From: Tolypothrix sp. PCC 7910
GTDB lineage: Bacteria; Cyanobacteriota; Cyanobacteriia; Cyanobacteriales; Nostocaceae
Length of the DNA stretch: 64,000 bases
Direction of reading: 5' to 3'
Assembly: GCF_011769525.1 (NCBI RefSeq)
Contig: NZ_CP050440.1
Location: 1,981,001 to 2,045,000 of the forward strand
The notes beneath the pieces are model-generated. The model did no database searches, was not told the DNA's origin, and saw nothing but the letters and a program-made list of their open reading frames with translations. Positions 33,923-43,168 of this stretch are shown one piece after another. The position numbers were made by a program, and so were the translations under genes. Positions within the stretch are counted from its first letter, which is position 1. Each line of letters opens with the position of its first letter.

Positions 33923-36592
33923 CTATTCCACTACTTCATTCACAGGGAATCTATCAATTAACTGTATGGCGCGGTAAGCATTACGTTGCAGTGACTCTGG
34001 TAAATTAGGAACGTGAGGAATTTGAGATAATAAATCCAAAGTCCGGCGTAATATTCTTACCACATCACCTTCATCTAAGGTCGTATTTTCACATAGTTCT
34101 GTCCACTCAATTCCTAACGCCCATTGTTCTACCAGAGCAATTAATTCAAACTCTAACCATATAGGCAGGGCCACGTTATACCGCCGTTGGATTTGGAACA
34201 TCTGGCGGCGAATCCCTCGCAGTTTTGCTAAAGCATCTACAACTTGATTGCTGAGGTCAAAACGCACTTTGCTATCGGGTCGGGGGGTTTCTGTGACTAA
34301 AGCTGCAACTGCGGCTGCTAAATGGTGCGGATCTAAATTATTTAATTCACCACTAGCCAATACCAAACCCAACCACAATTCATTTTCTCCCCGGATAGCA
34401 GCAGCAACTTGCCCTAATGCTGTGGGTACTAAGTTATCTAAACAGCCAAAGTGCTGCAAAATTTCCATTAGATTGAGAAACTCTTCCCAGTGATGTTGGG
34501 ATTGTTGCTCAACTTGCTCTTGCAATAGTTGCAATTCGGCTTCTAGTTCTACATAACGTGCCCGACGTTTAAAAATAGCGCCAGCATTACCAGATTGATA
34601 CACAGGATGAGCTTCTAATTGCTCCTGTACAGCAGTTACACGGCTCAGTTGTTCTGCAACTTCTGGAGCCATATATAAAGATTCTTCTGGTTGCGGAATT
34701 CTTTGGGCAATATCTGCTGTTTGTGCGTTACCACGGCATATCTGTCCTGGTTTAAACAATAGTTCCGGTGGTGGCAAAATCTCCGGTGGGATATCAATTC
34801 GTGGTAATTCAGCATACAAGTCAACGATATCTTCGGTTGTGCCTACATACCATCGATTATCCCGCCCTAAGCAGACCAAGTAAGGTGCTTGCTCACCAGA
34901 AGTTTTACCAATTAATACGGCTGTAATTGGTGTGGGAACTGTGATGTTTTTGCCCTTGATACTCAACATTGTCCCAGAGACAGCAAAGCCCAACATCATT
35001 GCTAATTGCGCTTGTCTGTCTTCCTGAGCTTGCTGTTGCAGAGTTTTTAATAATTGCCGTTCTACTTTTAGACGTTGGCGCAATTTCTCATAAACAGCCA
35101 GTTCATTTTCATCAACTGCGGCGATTTGCTCCTGCAGTTGATTTAATTGGGCTTGCAGTTCAGCAATCTCATCGTAATTTGGCTGTAAATGCAGAGTCGC
35201 CATATACTGGCCAAAACTGCGTTCGATCAGTTCTCTCGTTTCGTCCAATGTATGGGTTTGCAGTAGATTCAGTACCATCCCGTAGCTGGGTGTAAACTGG
35301 CTAACCAGAGGATCTGGTTTGGATGTTGCTAAATATGCCGCTTCCTTGGAACCTTCAAAGGGAGTTTGTACTGTAACTACATGACCTTGTAAATCCATAC
35401 CGCGACGACCAGCGCGTCCTGCCATTTGCAGGAATTCGGAAGCGTTCAACAGGCGATGTCCGGTGTCGGTACGCTTGGAAAGGGTAGAAATTACAGTGGT
35501 ACGCGCAGGCATATTAATTCCTGCAGCTAGTGTTTCGGTGGCAAAGACAACCTTAATTAGCCCTTGCTGGAATAGTTCTTCTACTAGCACTTTCCAAGCA
35601 GGTAAAATTCCAGCATGGTGAGCAGCAATTCCACGGTAGAGAGGCGCAATTTGTCCCGAACGTCCAGCTTCGGGATTGCGGCTTAAAAAGTCATCAATTT
35701 GACGGCGCAAAATTTGGGATTCATCATTATTTACCAGCCATAAATCACCTACCTCTGCCACGGCTTTATCACATCCCCTCCGACTGAAGATAAAGTAAAT
35801 GGCGGGTAGCATATCCCGTTGCTGTAGCTGGCTCAAGGTATAAATAATGCCGGGCGCTTCTGGCCTACCACCTTTGCCCTTATCCGCTTGTCGCCTTTTT
35901 CCCCTATTGGCTAGGCGTGGGTTGATTTTGGTTTTGTTGTCGTTGAGTAGGGGAAACAATCCTTTGGGATTACAAAAATGAAATTCTAAAGGTACGGGAC
36001 GAAAATCGGAGTAAATTAGGTCAGTTGGCCCGTGAACGCGATTTAGCCAATCGGTAAGCTGATCACTATTGGCAACCGTTGCCGAAAGTGCCACCAATTG
36101 AACTTCACGGGGGCAATAGATAATAGATTCTTCCCAAACAGTTCCCCGTTGGCGATCGTTCATGTAGTGGCACTCATCTAGTACCACCGCTTCCACATCT
36201 ACTAAAGAGATGCCAACTTGGCCTATGGGTGTGCCATAGAGCATATTGCGGAAGATTTCTGTCGTCATCACCAAAATCGGTGCCTCTCTGTTAATGGAAG
36301 CATCTCCAGTTAACAGACCGACCTGATCAAACCCAAATTTTTCGCGAAAATCACGTAATTTTTGATTCGACAGCGCCTTTAAAGGAGTAGTGTAAAATAC
36401 GCGTTTGCCTCGCGCCAAAGCACGATAAATAGCGTATTCACCCACTAACGTCTTGCCCGAACCCGTAGGCGCACAAACGACTACAGAACGACCAGCATTG
36501 AGGGACGCGATCGCATCTTTTTGGAATTGATCTAGATGAAAAGGAAATATTGACTCTAGGTCAACTTCTTTGGACGGTGCGGGATAGTTCAC
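33923..36592 (-). CDS. Ski2/Mtr4-like DEAD/DEAH RNA helicase
   Basis: 889 residues from a GTG. Motor motifs: APTGSGKT (41-48), DECH (139-142), LSATVAN, then HHAGILPAWK, FATETLAAGINMPA and the QMAGRAGRRG motif VI. The arrangement HHAG...AGRAGRRG is that of Ski2-like helicases. The C-terminal ~200 residues end in a DSHCT-like helical domain (AAAVAALVTETPRP ... WTELCENTTLDEGDVVRILR). Plant chloroplast and cyanobacterial homologues (ISE2-like) are thought to act in RNA processing or decay. No ribosome binding site is obvious. The inserted beta-barrel part (~540-620) resembles the arch insertions of the family. Confidence 0.9.
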   Translation of the reverse strand: MNYPAPSKEVDLESIFPFHLDQFQKDAIASLNAGRSVVVCAPTGSGKTLVGEYAIYRALARGKRVFYTTPLKALSNQKLRDFREKFGFDQVGLLTGDASINREAPILVMTTEIFRNMLYGTPIGQVGISLVDVEAVVLDECHYMNDRQRGTVWEESIIYCPREVQLVALSATVANSDQLTDWLNRVHGPTDLIYSDFRPVPLEFHFCNPKGLFPLLNDNKTKINPRLANRGKRRQADKGKGGRPEAPGIIYTLSQLQQRDMLPAIYFIFSRRGCDKAVAEVGDLWLVNNDESQILRRQIDDFLSRNPEAGRSGQIAPLYRGIAAHHAGILPAWKVLVEELFQQGLIKVVFATETLAAGINMPARTTVISTLSKRTDTGHRLLNASEFLQMAGRAGRRGMDLQGHVVTVQTPFEGSKEAAYLATSKPDPLVSQFTPSYGMVLNLLQTHTLDETRELIERSFGQYMATLHLQPNYDEIAELQAQLNQLQEQIAAVDENELAVYEKLRQRLKVERQLLKTLQQQAQEDRQAQLAMMLGFAVSGTMLSIKGKNITVPTPITAVLIGKTSGEQAPYLVCLGRDNRWYVGTTEDIVDLYAELPRIDIPPEILPPPELLFKPGQICRGNAQTADIAQRIPQPEESLYMAPEVAEQLSRVTAVQEQLEAHPVYQSGNAGAIFKRRARYVELEAELQLLQEQVEQQSQHHWEEFLNLMEILQHFGCLDNLVPTALGQVAAAIRGENELWLGLVLASGELNNLDPHHLAAAVAALVTETPRPDSKVRFDLSNQVVDALAKLRGIRRQMFQIQRRYNVALPIWLEFELIALVEQWALGIEWTELCENTTLDEGDVVRILRRTLDLLSQIPHVPNLPESLQRNAYRAIQLIDRFPVNEVVE

Positions 36593-36654
36593 TCAATCAA
36601 TTTTGCAACCAGACTGTCTACTATATTAACGGCTATTTTGTCAACTTTGGCATG

Positions 36655-36690
36655 GGGGGTTGGGGATTGGGGATTGGGGATTGGGGATTG
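36655..36690. repeat. GGGGATT short tandem repeat
   Basis: Four or five heptamers GGGGATT between the helicase and proC. Similar units occur at 21107-21135. Confidence 0.75.
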
Positions 36691-36822
36691 GGTAATTGGT
36701 AATTACTTTTCTCTCCTTGTCCCCTTGTCTACCTTATCCTCCTCATCTCCCTCATCCCAGTCCCTAGTCCCTAGTCCCCATTACCCCTTATCCCCAGAGG
36801 GGGCCCCGAGTTCCCCAATCCC

Positions 36823-37644
36823 TCACTTCCCCAATTCCTGCGATCGCTCTGTGGCTGCTTTCACTGCTTCGATTAAAGCGGAGCGGAATGCACCTTTTTC
36901 TAGTTGGGCGATACCGGCAATGGTGGTACCACCGGGGCTGGTAACTCTATCTTTTAATTCTGCGGGGTGCATTTTGCTCTCGTGTAACAGTGTGGCGGTT
37001 CCGAGTACTGTTTGTAGAGCTAGTTGATTGGCGATCGCTCTGGGTAAACCTGCTGCTACTCCGCCATCGGCGAGTGCTTCTACCATCAAAGCTACGTAAG
37101 CTGGGCCGCTTCCTGATAGTCCTGTGACTGCATCCATTAAGTATTCCGAAACTTCTACCACTTCTCCCACGGCGGCAAATATTTGCTGGGCGATTTGGTG
37201 GTGTTTGGCGTTGGTGTAAGCACCTGAGCAAATCGCTGTCATTCCTGCTCCGACTGTGGCGGGTGTATTGGGCATGGCTCTAATGACTGGCAATCTGGAA
37301 AATGCAGCTTCTAGCTGACTTAAAGGCACACCTGCCAAAATAGAAATTAATAGGGGTGAGTGTTCAGTAATTTTCAGATCGATCATCTCTGCTACTTCTT
37401 GAGCGATCGCACTGAATACTTGCGGTTTCACTGCTAATAATACAACTTCCTGAGTTTGCTCTAAAATCAGGCGATTATCGGTAGTTACCGCCACGTTATA
37501 TTGCTGTTTTAAAAAATTTTGGCGCGCAGGTTGGGGTTCGCTAACTATAATTTCTGATGGTTGATAAATTTCACGCGCAATAAGGCGGGATAATAGCGCT
37601 TCTCCCATTACCCCACCACCAATTAAACCAAATTTAATAGTCAT
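36823..37644 (-). CDS. proC: Pyrroline-5-carboxylate reductase
   Basis: 273 residues from the ATG at 37644; an in-frame TTG four codons earlier is less likely. The Rossmann start GLIGGGVMGEALL binds NAD(P)H. AVKPQVF, RAMPNTPATVGAGMTAI and the signature stretch SGSGPAYVALMVEALADGG plus LPRAIA, then VTSPGGTTIAG, identify ProC. It makes proline from pyrroline-5-carboxylate in the cytoplasm. It follows sepF in the same direction after ~100 bases, as part of the pipX-pipY-sepF-proC order common in cyanobacteria. Confidence 0.95.
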   Translation of the reverse strand: MTIKFGLIGGGVMGEALLSRLIAREIYQPSEIIVSEPQPARQNFLKQQYNVAVTTDNRLILEQTQEVVLLAVKPQVFSAIAQEVAEMIDLKITEHSPLLISILAGVPLSQLEAAFSRLPVIRAMPNTPATVGAGMTAICSGAYTNAKHHQIAQQIFAAVGEVVEVSEYLMDAVTGLSGSGPAYVALMVEALADGGVAAGLPRAIANQLALQTVLGTATLLHESKMHPAELKDRVTSPGGTTIAGIAQLEKGAFRSALIEAVKAATERSQELGK

Positions 37645-37741
37645 TAAATAAGTCAATACTTACTGGTCATTAGCCAATTGCAATTGTCATAAGTTATGAA
37701 GACAAAGGACAAAGGACAAAAGACTAATGACTACTTTACCT

Positions 37742-38332
37742 TTATTGTGCTGCCATCCGGTTAACTTCATTGCCCCATGCAGGAGTTGGAGCTGTTGTCC
37801 GAGGACGTGCTGGTGGTTGTGGTACTTCGTGAATAACTCCGCCATGAGTGCTAACTTGCACACAGCTTGGTGTAAACAAAAAGATACTTTCTCCAATGCG
37901 TTCTTGATGTCCATCTAATGCGTATGTACCACCTGCTACAAAATCTACTGCCCGTTGAGCTTGGTCGGGGTCCATAATTGTTAAATTTAATACCACTGAT
38001 TTGCGCTCACGCAAGGCTTGAATTGCTTGAGGCATTTCTTCAAATGTGCGTGGTTCAAGTACTAATACTTCAGAAATTCCGTTAATTGCTCCTGGCATAC
38101 CTATTACATTCCCCATTGATTTTGACCCTGTGGCTACATCATTCCCCATTGTAGGCATGGGTTCCCGCCAACGTCGATTTTGTGTAGCAGGTTCTTGCGG
38201 CGCTGGTTGGGGATTCTCTTCTTGATAGAGGTTTTGGTAGCTTTCGGTTTCTGGTTCTTCTTCGTAGTATTCGTATTCTACTGGTTCATTTAGTCCAACA
38301 AAATCTCTAAGTTTAGAAAATATATTGTTCAT
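37742..38332 (-). CDS. sepF: Cell division protein SepF (Cdv2)
   Basis: 196 residues. The N-terminus [16 protein letters not shown] is the membrane-targeting amphipathic helix. An acidic Tyr/Glu/Gln/Pro-rich linker (~18-80) leads to the SepF core with [52 protein letters not shown] and IFLFTPS. SepF tethers FtsZ to the membrane and is essential for division in cyanobacteria. The family core is complete. Neighbours pipY and proC match the conserved gene order. Confidence 0.95.
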   Translation of the reverse strand: MNNIFSKLRDFVGLNEPVEYEYYEEEPETESYQNLYQEENPQPAPQEPATQNRRWREPMPTMGNDVATGSKSMGNVIGMPGAINGISEVLVLEPRTFEEMPQAIQALRERKSVVLNLTIMDPDQAQRAVDFVAGGTYALDGHQERIGESIFLFTPSCVQVSTHGGVIHEVPQPPARPRTTAPTPAWGNEVNRMAAQ

Positions 38333-38698
38333 TGTGTACGCTCCTGGTGCAATTTAGCTTTATTTTTACCTGACTATAAATCAATGTAGCTAGCTTTGAT
38401 CGCTACAGTGGGTGCCTTATCAGCAATTTTAGTACTAGAGGTAGTTTCTACTACAGGCTTAGGTGCAGAGCAGATGTTGTTGATTACATCTGGATGATTA
38501 CCTAAACGCGATAATGAGTCAAGATTATATACTAATGTTTCTCCGAATGAAAGTTAATTTCCACCCCATTTTTCGGAGATCAAACTTGTAGCCAAACTAT
38601 ATCTTTTGTTACTTATTGCAATATTCTCTTTGAGAAGCCTTCTCAAAAACGCCTGAAAGCTTCTGATACCAATATCTACAGGCTATTGAATAATATTC
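38333..38698. other. Intergenic region upstream of sepF
   Basis: No gene with a start codon. A minus-strand frame 38374-38553 is open for ~59 codons with protein-like composition (SAPKPVVETTSSTKIADKAP) but lacks ATG, GTG or TTG. TATAAT is seen within it on the minus strand (about 38525-38530), so it may be the sepF promoter/leader or a decayed gene. Confidence 0.4.
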
Positions 38699-39397
38699 TC
38701 ACATTCTCTCAGTGCGATCGCCAAACAAGATGGTTCCTAACCTTACCATCGTTGCTCCTGCTTGTACTGCTAGGTGATAGTCGCCTGACATCCCCATAGA
38801 TAAGTGCTGCATCTCAATGTGCGACCAGTGTTGATCCCTAATGGTTTTCGCTAGGTCGTGAGTAGTATTAAATACATTTAAAATTTCCGCTTCATTTAAT
38901 CCTAAAGGCGGAATTGTCATCAAACCTTGAATATGTAAATTTTTATATTGATTGATTACAGATAAGTCAGTTAAAAGTTGTGCTACTGTCCAACCTCCCT
39001 TGTTGGGATCGGGAAGGATTTTGACTTGCAGACAGATATTAGGAGTCACGCCCAATTGTTCTGCTAATTGATCCAGGCGCTGTGCTAACTGTAAATTATC
39101 AACAGAGTGAATCCAGGAAAATTGTTCTAAGGCTTTTTTAGCTTTATTGCTTTGCAAATGCCCAATGAAGTGCCAGGTAATATCGCTTAAATCTTGTAAT
39201 TCGGCTTGCTTTTTCGCGGCTTCTTGAATCCGGCTTTCAGCAAAATCGCGGATTCCGGCGGCGTATGCAGAGCGCATAACTTCCGCCGGAACTGTTTTGC
39301 TGACTGCAATCAACCGTACCGAAGATGGTAGGGAGGAGCTAATTTTGGCAATACGTTCGCCAATCGAACTAGTCACTTCGCTGCGATCGGAATTCAC
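38699..39397 (-). CDS. pipY: PLP homeostasis protein PipY (YggS/PLPBP family)
   Basis: 232 residues, full length. The PLP-binding Lys lies in LIAVSKTVPAE (~34). ITWHFIGHLQSNKAKK, IHSVDN, LQVKILPDPNKGGW, GLMTIPP and the phosphate-binding end LSMGMSGDYHLAVQAGATMV, VRLGTILFG are all present. This single-domain fold-type III protein buffers pyridoxal phosphate and amino/keto acid pools. In cyanobacteria it forms a unit with pipX, found here ~180 bases upstream on the same strand. The gap holds palindromic repeats. The ATG start has no strong ribosome binding site. Confidence 0.95.
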   Translation of the reverse strand: MNSDRSEVTSSIGERIAKISSSLPSSVRLIAVSKTVPAEVMRSAYAAGIRDFAESRIQEAAKKQAELQDLSDITWHFIGHLQSNKAKKALEQFSWIHSVDNLQLAQRLDQLAEQLGVTPNICLQVKILPDPNKGGWTVAQLLTDLSVINQYKNLHIQGLMTIPPLGLNEAEILNVFNTTHDLAKTIRDQHWSHIEMQHLSMGMSGDYHLAVQAGATMVRLGTILFGDRTERM

Positions 39398-39471
39398 AAT
39401 TCACAATCCAAAATTCAAAATTAACGATCCCCTACATTACAGCAGTTTCCAGGCCTAGCAAAGTGCTGAGT

Positions 39472-39527
39472 TGGAGAGACGCGATTAATGGCGAGTTGGA
39501 GAGACGCGATTAATCGCGTCTGTACAA
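39472..39527. repeat. Palindromic dispersed repeat, one broken and one intact copy
   Basis: TTGGAGAGACGCGATTAATG is followed directly by GAGTTGGAGAGACGCGATTA plus ATCGCGTCTGTAC. The first unit lacks its right half, so it looks like a partial tandem duplication. It lies between pipX and pipY. Confidence 0.75.
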
Positions 39528-39574
39528 GAGTGAAGATTAGCTCCTCTGCTCCCTGCTCCCTACCCCCTGCTTGT

Positions 39575-39853
39575 TTATTGGAATGTGCGTTGGAAAACAC
39601 CGTGAAGCAGATCGTACTCCTGAGAATGCCCTGTGCGACGCAGAGTACGCAAGCGATTTTCCAACATCATTCTGGCTTCAGTGCGGCCTATGGGTTGAAA
39701 TTTTATACCTTTGATGTCATTTGTTACCAAAAAAAATAAACGTTGGGCATAAAGTGTAGTGAACAAATCCTGGGTCTCGTCAACCATGCAAATTCTGTAC
39801 AGGAGACCCCAGGTCGGATGATTTATGTAAGTTTCTGAGTTTTCTGAATTCAT
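39575..39853 (-). CDS. pipX: PII-interacting protein X (NtcA co-activator)
   Basis: 92 residues, the usual length. The Tudor-like domain reads TYINHPTWGLLYRICMV, then LFTTLYAQRLFFLVT, which holds the NtcA/PII-binding surface, followed by IGRTEARMMLENRLRTLRRT. PipX binds NtcA at high 2-oxoglutarate to activate nitrogen genes, and is held by PII (GlnB) when nitrogen is plentiful. It is found only in cyanobacteria. It lies upstream of pipY on the same strand, as usual. Confidence 0.97.
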   Translation of the reverse strand: MNSENSETYINHPTWGLLYRICMVDETQDLFTTLYAQRLFFLVTNDIKGIKFQPIGRTEARMMLENRLRTLRRTGHSQEYDLLHGVFQRTFQ

Positions 39854-40051
39854 TTAGTGGTCAAGGTAAGCGTCTATTTTTTATATCTTTCCGCAGTTTT
39901 AGTACAAACATTCAGACGATGATACACCGCTTTCGTGAGAATATTTGTGCAAATTTACGCGAAATACAACAATGTTTGCTGCAGACTGGTGTTTGCGGAA
40001 CCCTTGATCTAGTTTTTCTGAGGCAGTAATGAAGCTAGTAGCGCTACGCGA

Positions 40052-40121
40052 AACTCAAAATTAAAGCACCAAAAAGTTGATTAAATAGGCTTTTCGCTAA
40101 TTTTGAGTTGCTAATTTGGTG
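40052..40121. other. Possible pseudoknot-forming structured element in the pipX upstream gap
   Basis: Within the gene-free 39854-40373 interval, AACTCAAAATTA (40052-40063) is complementary to TAATTTTGAGTT (40098-40109). CACCAAA (40067-40073) is complementary to TTTGGTG (40115-40121). The order A-B-A'-B' would give an H-type pseudoknot if transcribed. No known RNA family is recognised, and the rest of the interval shows nothing I can name. Confidence 0.4.
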
Positions 40122-40373
40122 TTTGCGCCTGCTGTACTAGTAGGGGACAACAATAAGAGTAATGGCAAGTTCGCCTGGGAAACCTACATTCAGGTGCTAT
40201 GTAGGGTAAGGCTTAGAAAATATCAGCCATTTTATCTCCTGTGAAGAACGACCCAGGGATACGTCATGCAAGGTTTCTTAAGATAAAATTCAGCCCTTAG
40301 ACTTCTGTGTGCATAAACCTCTTTTAATGCTGCCATAATTTTCGCCTGTCGGCACACAATCGCCAAGGGTACA

Positions 40374-41840
40374 TTATTGATGATTTAGCATATTCAGTGC
40401 TACCAATTGTGCCTGAGCTTTGTGCAGAGATTCATACCATTCTCGCTCAGGATCGCTATCAGCGACAATACCTGCGCCAACTTGTCCCCAAACGATGTTG
40501 AGTGCTGAGTTAATATGATTTTCGCTGATCCTTTGCTCACCTGGAGCTGGAGCTAGTAAGAGGGTGCGAATTAAAATATTTAAGTCTAAGTTGCCTCGCC
40601 AATCTAAATAGCCGCAGGAACCGTAAAATAAACTGCGTCGTACTGGTTCCAGTTCTTCAATAATTTCCATGCACCGAACTTTAGGACATCCTGTAATTGT
40701 GCCACCAGGAAAGAGGGCGCGAATTAAATCAATGGCGGTGCGATCGCTCTTTAGGTGGCCTTTAACATTACTAACAAGATGCATCACGTGGCTATAGCGC
40801 TCAATTGTTAGCAATTCATCAACACAGACAGTTCCCCATTCACAAACTCGCCCTAAGTCATTGCGTTCTAGATCCACCAGCATGATGTGTTCGGCGCGTT
40901 CTTTGGTGTTACTCAGCAATTCTTGTGCTAGCTGAATGTCTTGCTCTGGCGTGATCCCCCGCGATCGCGTCCCGGCGATTGGTCGAGTTTCGGCTTGGCC
41001 ATTCTGCAATAATACTAGCCTTTCTGGGGAACAGCTCATCACTTCTCCCCAAGGTGTTTGCCAATAACTAGCAAAGGGAGAAGGATTAATTCGTTGCAAT
41101 GTTTGGTAAATTGACCAACCAGAAGCAGCTGTAGTGGCTTCAAATCGCAATGACAGATTTGCTTGAAAAATGTCTCCCGCCTGAATATATTTTTTCGCTT
41201 GGTTGACAGATGTCTCGTAATCTGGTTGCGATGTTTGGAAATGAGGAGAGATAGCGTAATTTTGAATTTTGAGATTGTTGTCTAACGCTTCCCGATTGAG
41301 AATTGCGTCTTTTTGATCTAATTTCCCTTGCAAATCATCCAATTTACTTGCATCGCTAGCCGCTAACCAAAGAGTTTGTTCGGCGTGATCCAAAATGGCA
41401 AAACAATCTGGTTCATACCAAAAAGCTACAGGAAACGGTAAGCGATCGCATTTATTTTGCGGTAGTTGTTCAATTTCCCAGGCTATGTCATAACCTAACC
41501 ATCCCAGCCAACCGCCGGTGAAGGGGAGGTGAGGAGGGGGGGATGAGGGGGAAATTATTTGTTGTCCGATTCCTTTGTTCTCTAATAAATCGGATAAAAA
41601 GGGCAGAACTTTTCCTAGTGCGGGTGTCCACATTTGGGGGACACCATTGATGAGGCGAGGCGCACCGGCACAAATGGAATAGCGATTGAGTTGGGGATGG
41701 TTTTTGGGTGTGGGGTAGGTGCTTTCTAGTAGGGTGGCGATTTCAGATTTATGAGTGGGGCGAAATAGAGCCGCGAAAACTTCCGAACCAGTAAGATTTA
41801 TTAAAGGAAGCGATCGCCAATACCAAGGGTGGGTCATCAT
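40374..41840 (-). CDS. Anthranilate / aminodeoxychorismate synthase component I family protein
   Basis: 488 residues, or 487 from a second ATG directly after. The N-terminal TrpE-type domain (~1-190) is followed by the chorismate-binding domain: AKKYIQAGDIFQANLSLRF, SPERLVLL, RPIAGTRSRG (~287-296), AEHIMLVDLERNDLGRVC, YSHVMHLVSNVKG, GTITGCPKVRCMEIIEELEP. The PIAGT motif has Ala where PabB enzymes carry the catalytic Lys (PIKGT), which points to anthranilate formation. The overall sequence is of the TrpE/PabB-like class found in cyanobacteria besides true TrpE. No glutamine amidotransferase gene is adjacent. Confidence 0.87.
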   Translation of the reverse strand: MMTHPWYWRSLPLINLTGSEVFAALFRPTHKSEIATLLESTYPTPKNHPQLNRYSICAGAPRLINGVPQMWTPALGKVLPFLSDLLENKGIGQQIISPSSPPPHLPFTGGWLGWLGYDIAWEIEQLPQNKCDRLPFPVAFWYEPDCFAILDHAEQTLWLAASDASKLDDLQGKLDQKDAILNREALDNNLKIQNYAISPHFQTSQPDYETSVNQAKKYIQAGDIFQANLSLRFEATTAASGWSIYQTLQRINPSPFASYWQTPWGEVMSCSPERLVLLQNGQAETRPIAGTRSRGITPEQDIQLAQELLSNTKERAEHIMLVDLERNDLGRVCEWGTVCVDELLTIERYSHVMHLVSNVKGHLKSDRTAIDLIRALFPGGTITGCPKVRCMEIIEELEPVRRSLFYGSCGYLDWRGNLDLNILIRTLLLAPAPGEQRISENHINSALNIVWGQVGAGIVADSDPEREWYESLHKAQAQLVALNMLNHQ

Positions 41841-41944
41841 AAATTACTAATTCGTAATTCGTAATTCGTAATTAAAAACAGGTTTAGAGGTCGTCGGAGT
41901 TTCTCGTCTCTAATCGCGGCTGTTTCGCAATCGCTGTCTGAAAC

Positions 41945-42871
41945 TTAAACTTGTATGCCGAGTAGTAAGCGCGCGCCCCAAAATAAGCTTAGAATGGCGA
42001 TCGCTAACCAGTCCCATCTTTTTAAGCGTAGGTCATGCCACAATACTCTATGCTCATTGGCACTGGTAAAACCTCGCACCATCATTGCACTAGCCATTTG
42101 CTCGGCACGGAGTAGCAGATTTTCTAATAATCGCTCTGCTACAATCATCCAAAGTTTGACTGCGCCTTTGATTCCCAGCTTTTTCCAATTAATCGCCCTA
42201 GTCATTACTGATCGCACTAAATTCTGCACTTCTTCTAAGACTAGAGGAATAAACCGCAAAGATAAAGTTAAAGTTAGAGCCAGTTCAGTTACAGGTAACT
42301 TTAGCCGCCGTAGTGGTTGCATTAAGCTTTCCATACCTGCTGTGATTTCTTCTGGTGCTGTTGTCAGCAGATACAGGTTAGTACTATAAATCACGGTAAA
42401 TAAAATCGTACTTAAGCGTACTGCTAAATCCAAAGAACGTCGGCTGACTTTGACTGGCCCTTGGTGAAATACTACGTATTTATATTCTTTATTGCCAAAT
42501 ACTGTTTTTTCATTAACATTCGGCGGCTTAGCTGTAGATGGCTGAGTTAAAATTTGCTCGTTGGCTGGTAGGCGAGGCTGATAATTTACACCTAGACCAT
42601 CTGGGCTGATAGCAGCAATTATTAAGACAAAAAACGACAATAGTAATAACCAGCCCATTTGCTGCTGCCATACTCTTTTAGGAATCCTGGCAGTGATCGT
42701 CACAAAAATCAATACTATTACCAGCAGTACCCGCCATTCGATGGGGGCAAATAAATAGCTAGTGAGCAAACTCATCAACCAAGCAAACTTGACCCGGGGA
42801 TCAATTTTATGCAGCCAAGTTTGAGGTTCTTCTAAATAAAGTCCCAGCGGTAGCGATCGCAGTAAATCCAT
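41945..42871 (-). CDS. Energy-coupling factor transporter transmembrane protein EcfT (CbiQ family)
   Basis: 308 residues. The N-terminus SLPLGLYLEEPQTWLHKIDP, with RVKFAW following, is the CbiQ start. About five to six hydrophobic helices are seen. A ~60-residue insertion (QPRLPANEQILTQPSTAKPP...) in the second loop is long for the family. The C-terminal coupling helices contain LTLSLRFIPLVLEEV and EQMASAMMVRGF, with the A-x3-R-G motif that contacts the ATPase. EcfT links the EcfA ATPases to vitamin or metal S components; none of these is adjacent, as is usual for shared ECF modules. Confidence 0.87.
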   Translation of the reverse strand: MDLLRSLPLGLYLEEPQTWLHKIDPRVKFAWLMSLLTSYLFAPIEWRVLLVIVLIFVTITARIPKRVWQQQMGWLLLLSFFVLIIAAISPDGLGVNYQPRLPANEQILTQPSTAKPPNVNEKTVFGNKEYKYVVFHQGPVKVSRRSLDLAVRLSTILFTVIYSTNLYLLTTAPEEITAGMESLMQPLRRLKLPVTELALTLTLSLRFIPLVLEEVQNLVRSVMTRAINWKKLGIKGAVKLWMIVAERLLENLLLRAEQMASAMMVRGFTSANEHRVLWHDLRLKRWDWLAIAILSLFWGARLLLGIQV

Positions 42872-43132
42872 TTCTAAGTGCTGAGTAGTGGAAAGTTGGC
42901 GTAGAGCAAGTTAGGAGTTAGGGTTTTGTATAGCCTAAAAACAAGATTGTGTTCTAGCCACTAATTCTTGTCTATTGTGCCTTGACAAATAATGCTTCGC
43001 ACAATATTTCACAAGTTTGTAGCCAATTCAACTCAGAAATACTCTGCACTCCTTTGGGCTTACTTTGTGTTTCTCTGCTTTAAAAAAACAACTTTACTTC
43101 TCCTTACTACTCATAACTCAGCACTCTTGTAC

Positions 43133-43156
43133 AGACGCGATTCATCGCGTCTCTCC
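43133..43156. repeat. Palindromic dispersed repeat, variant copy
   Basis: AGACGCGATTCATCGCGTCT differs from the other copies by one central base; it lies between EcfT and der. Confidence 0.65.
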
Positions 43157-43168
43157 CACTCAGCACTC

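Noticed and set aside
36638..37027. 129-codon plus-strand frame
   Set aside because: Its first half is GGGGATT/CCCC repeat DNA and the rest is antisense to proC.
38374..38553. Open frame upstream of sepF (SAPKPVVETTSSTKIADKAP)
   Set aside because: No ATG, GTG or TTG in frame; kept only as a note because the composition is protein-like.
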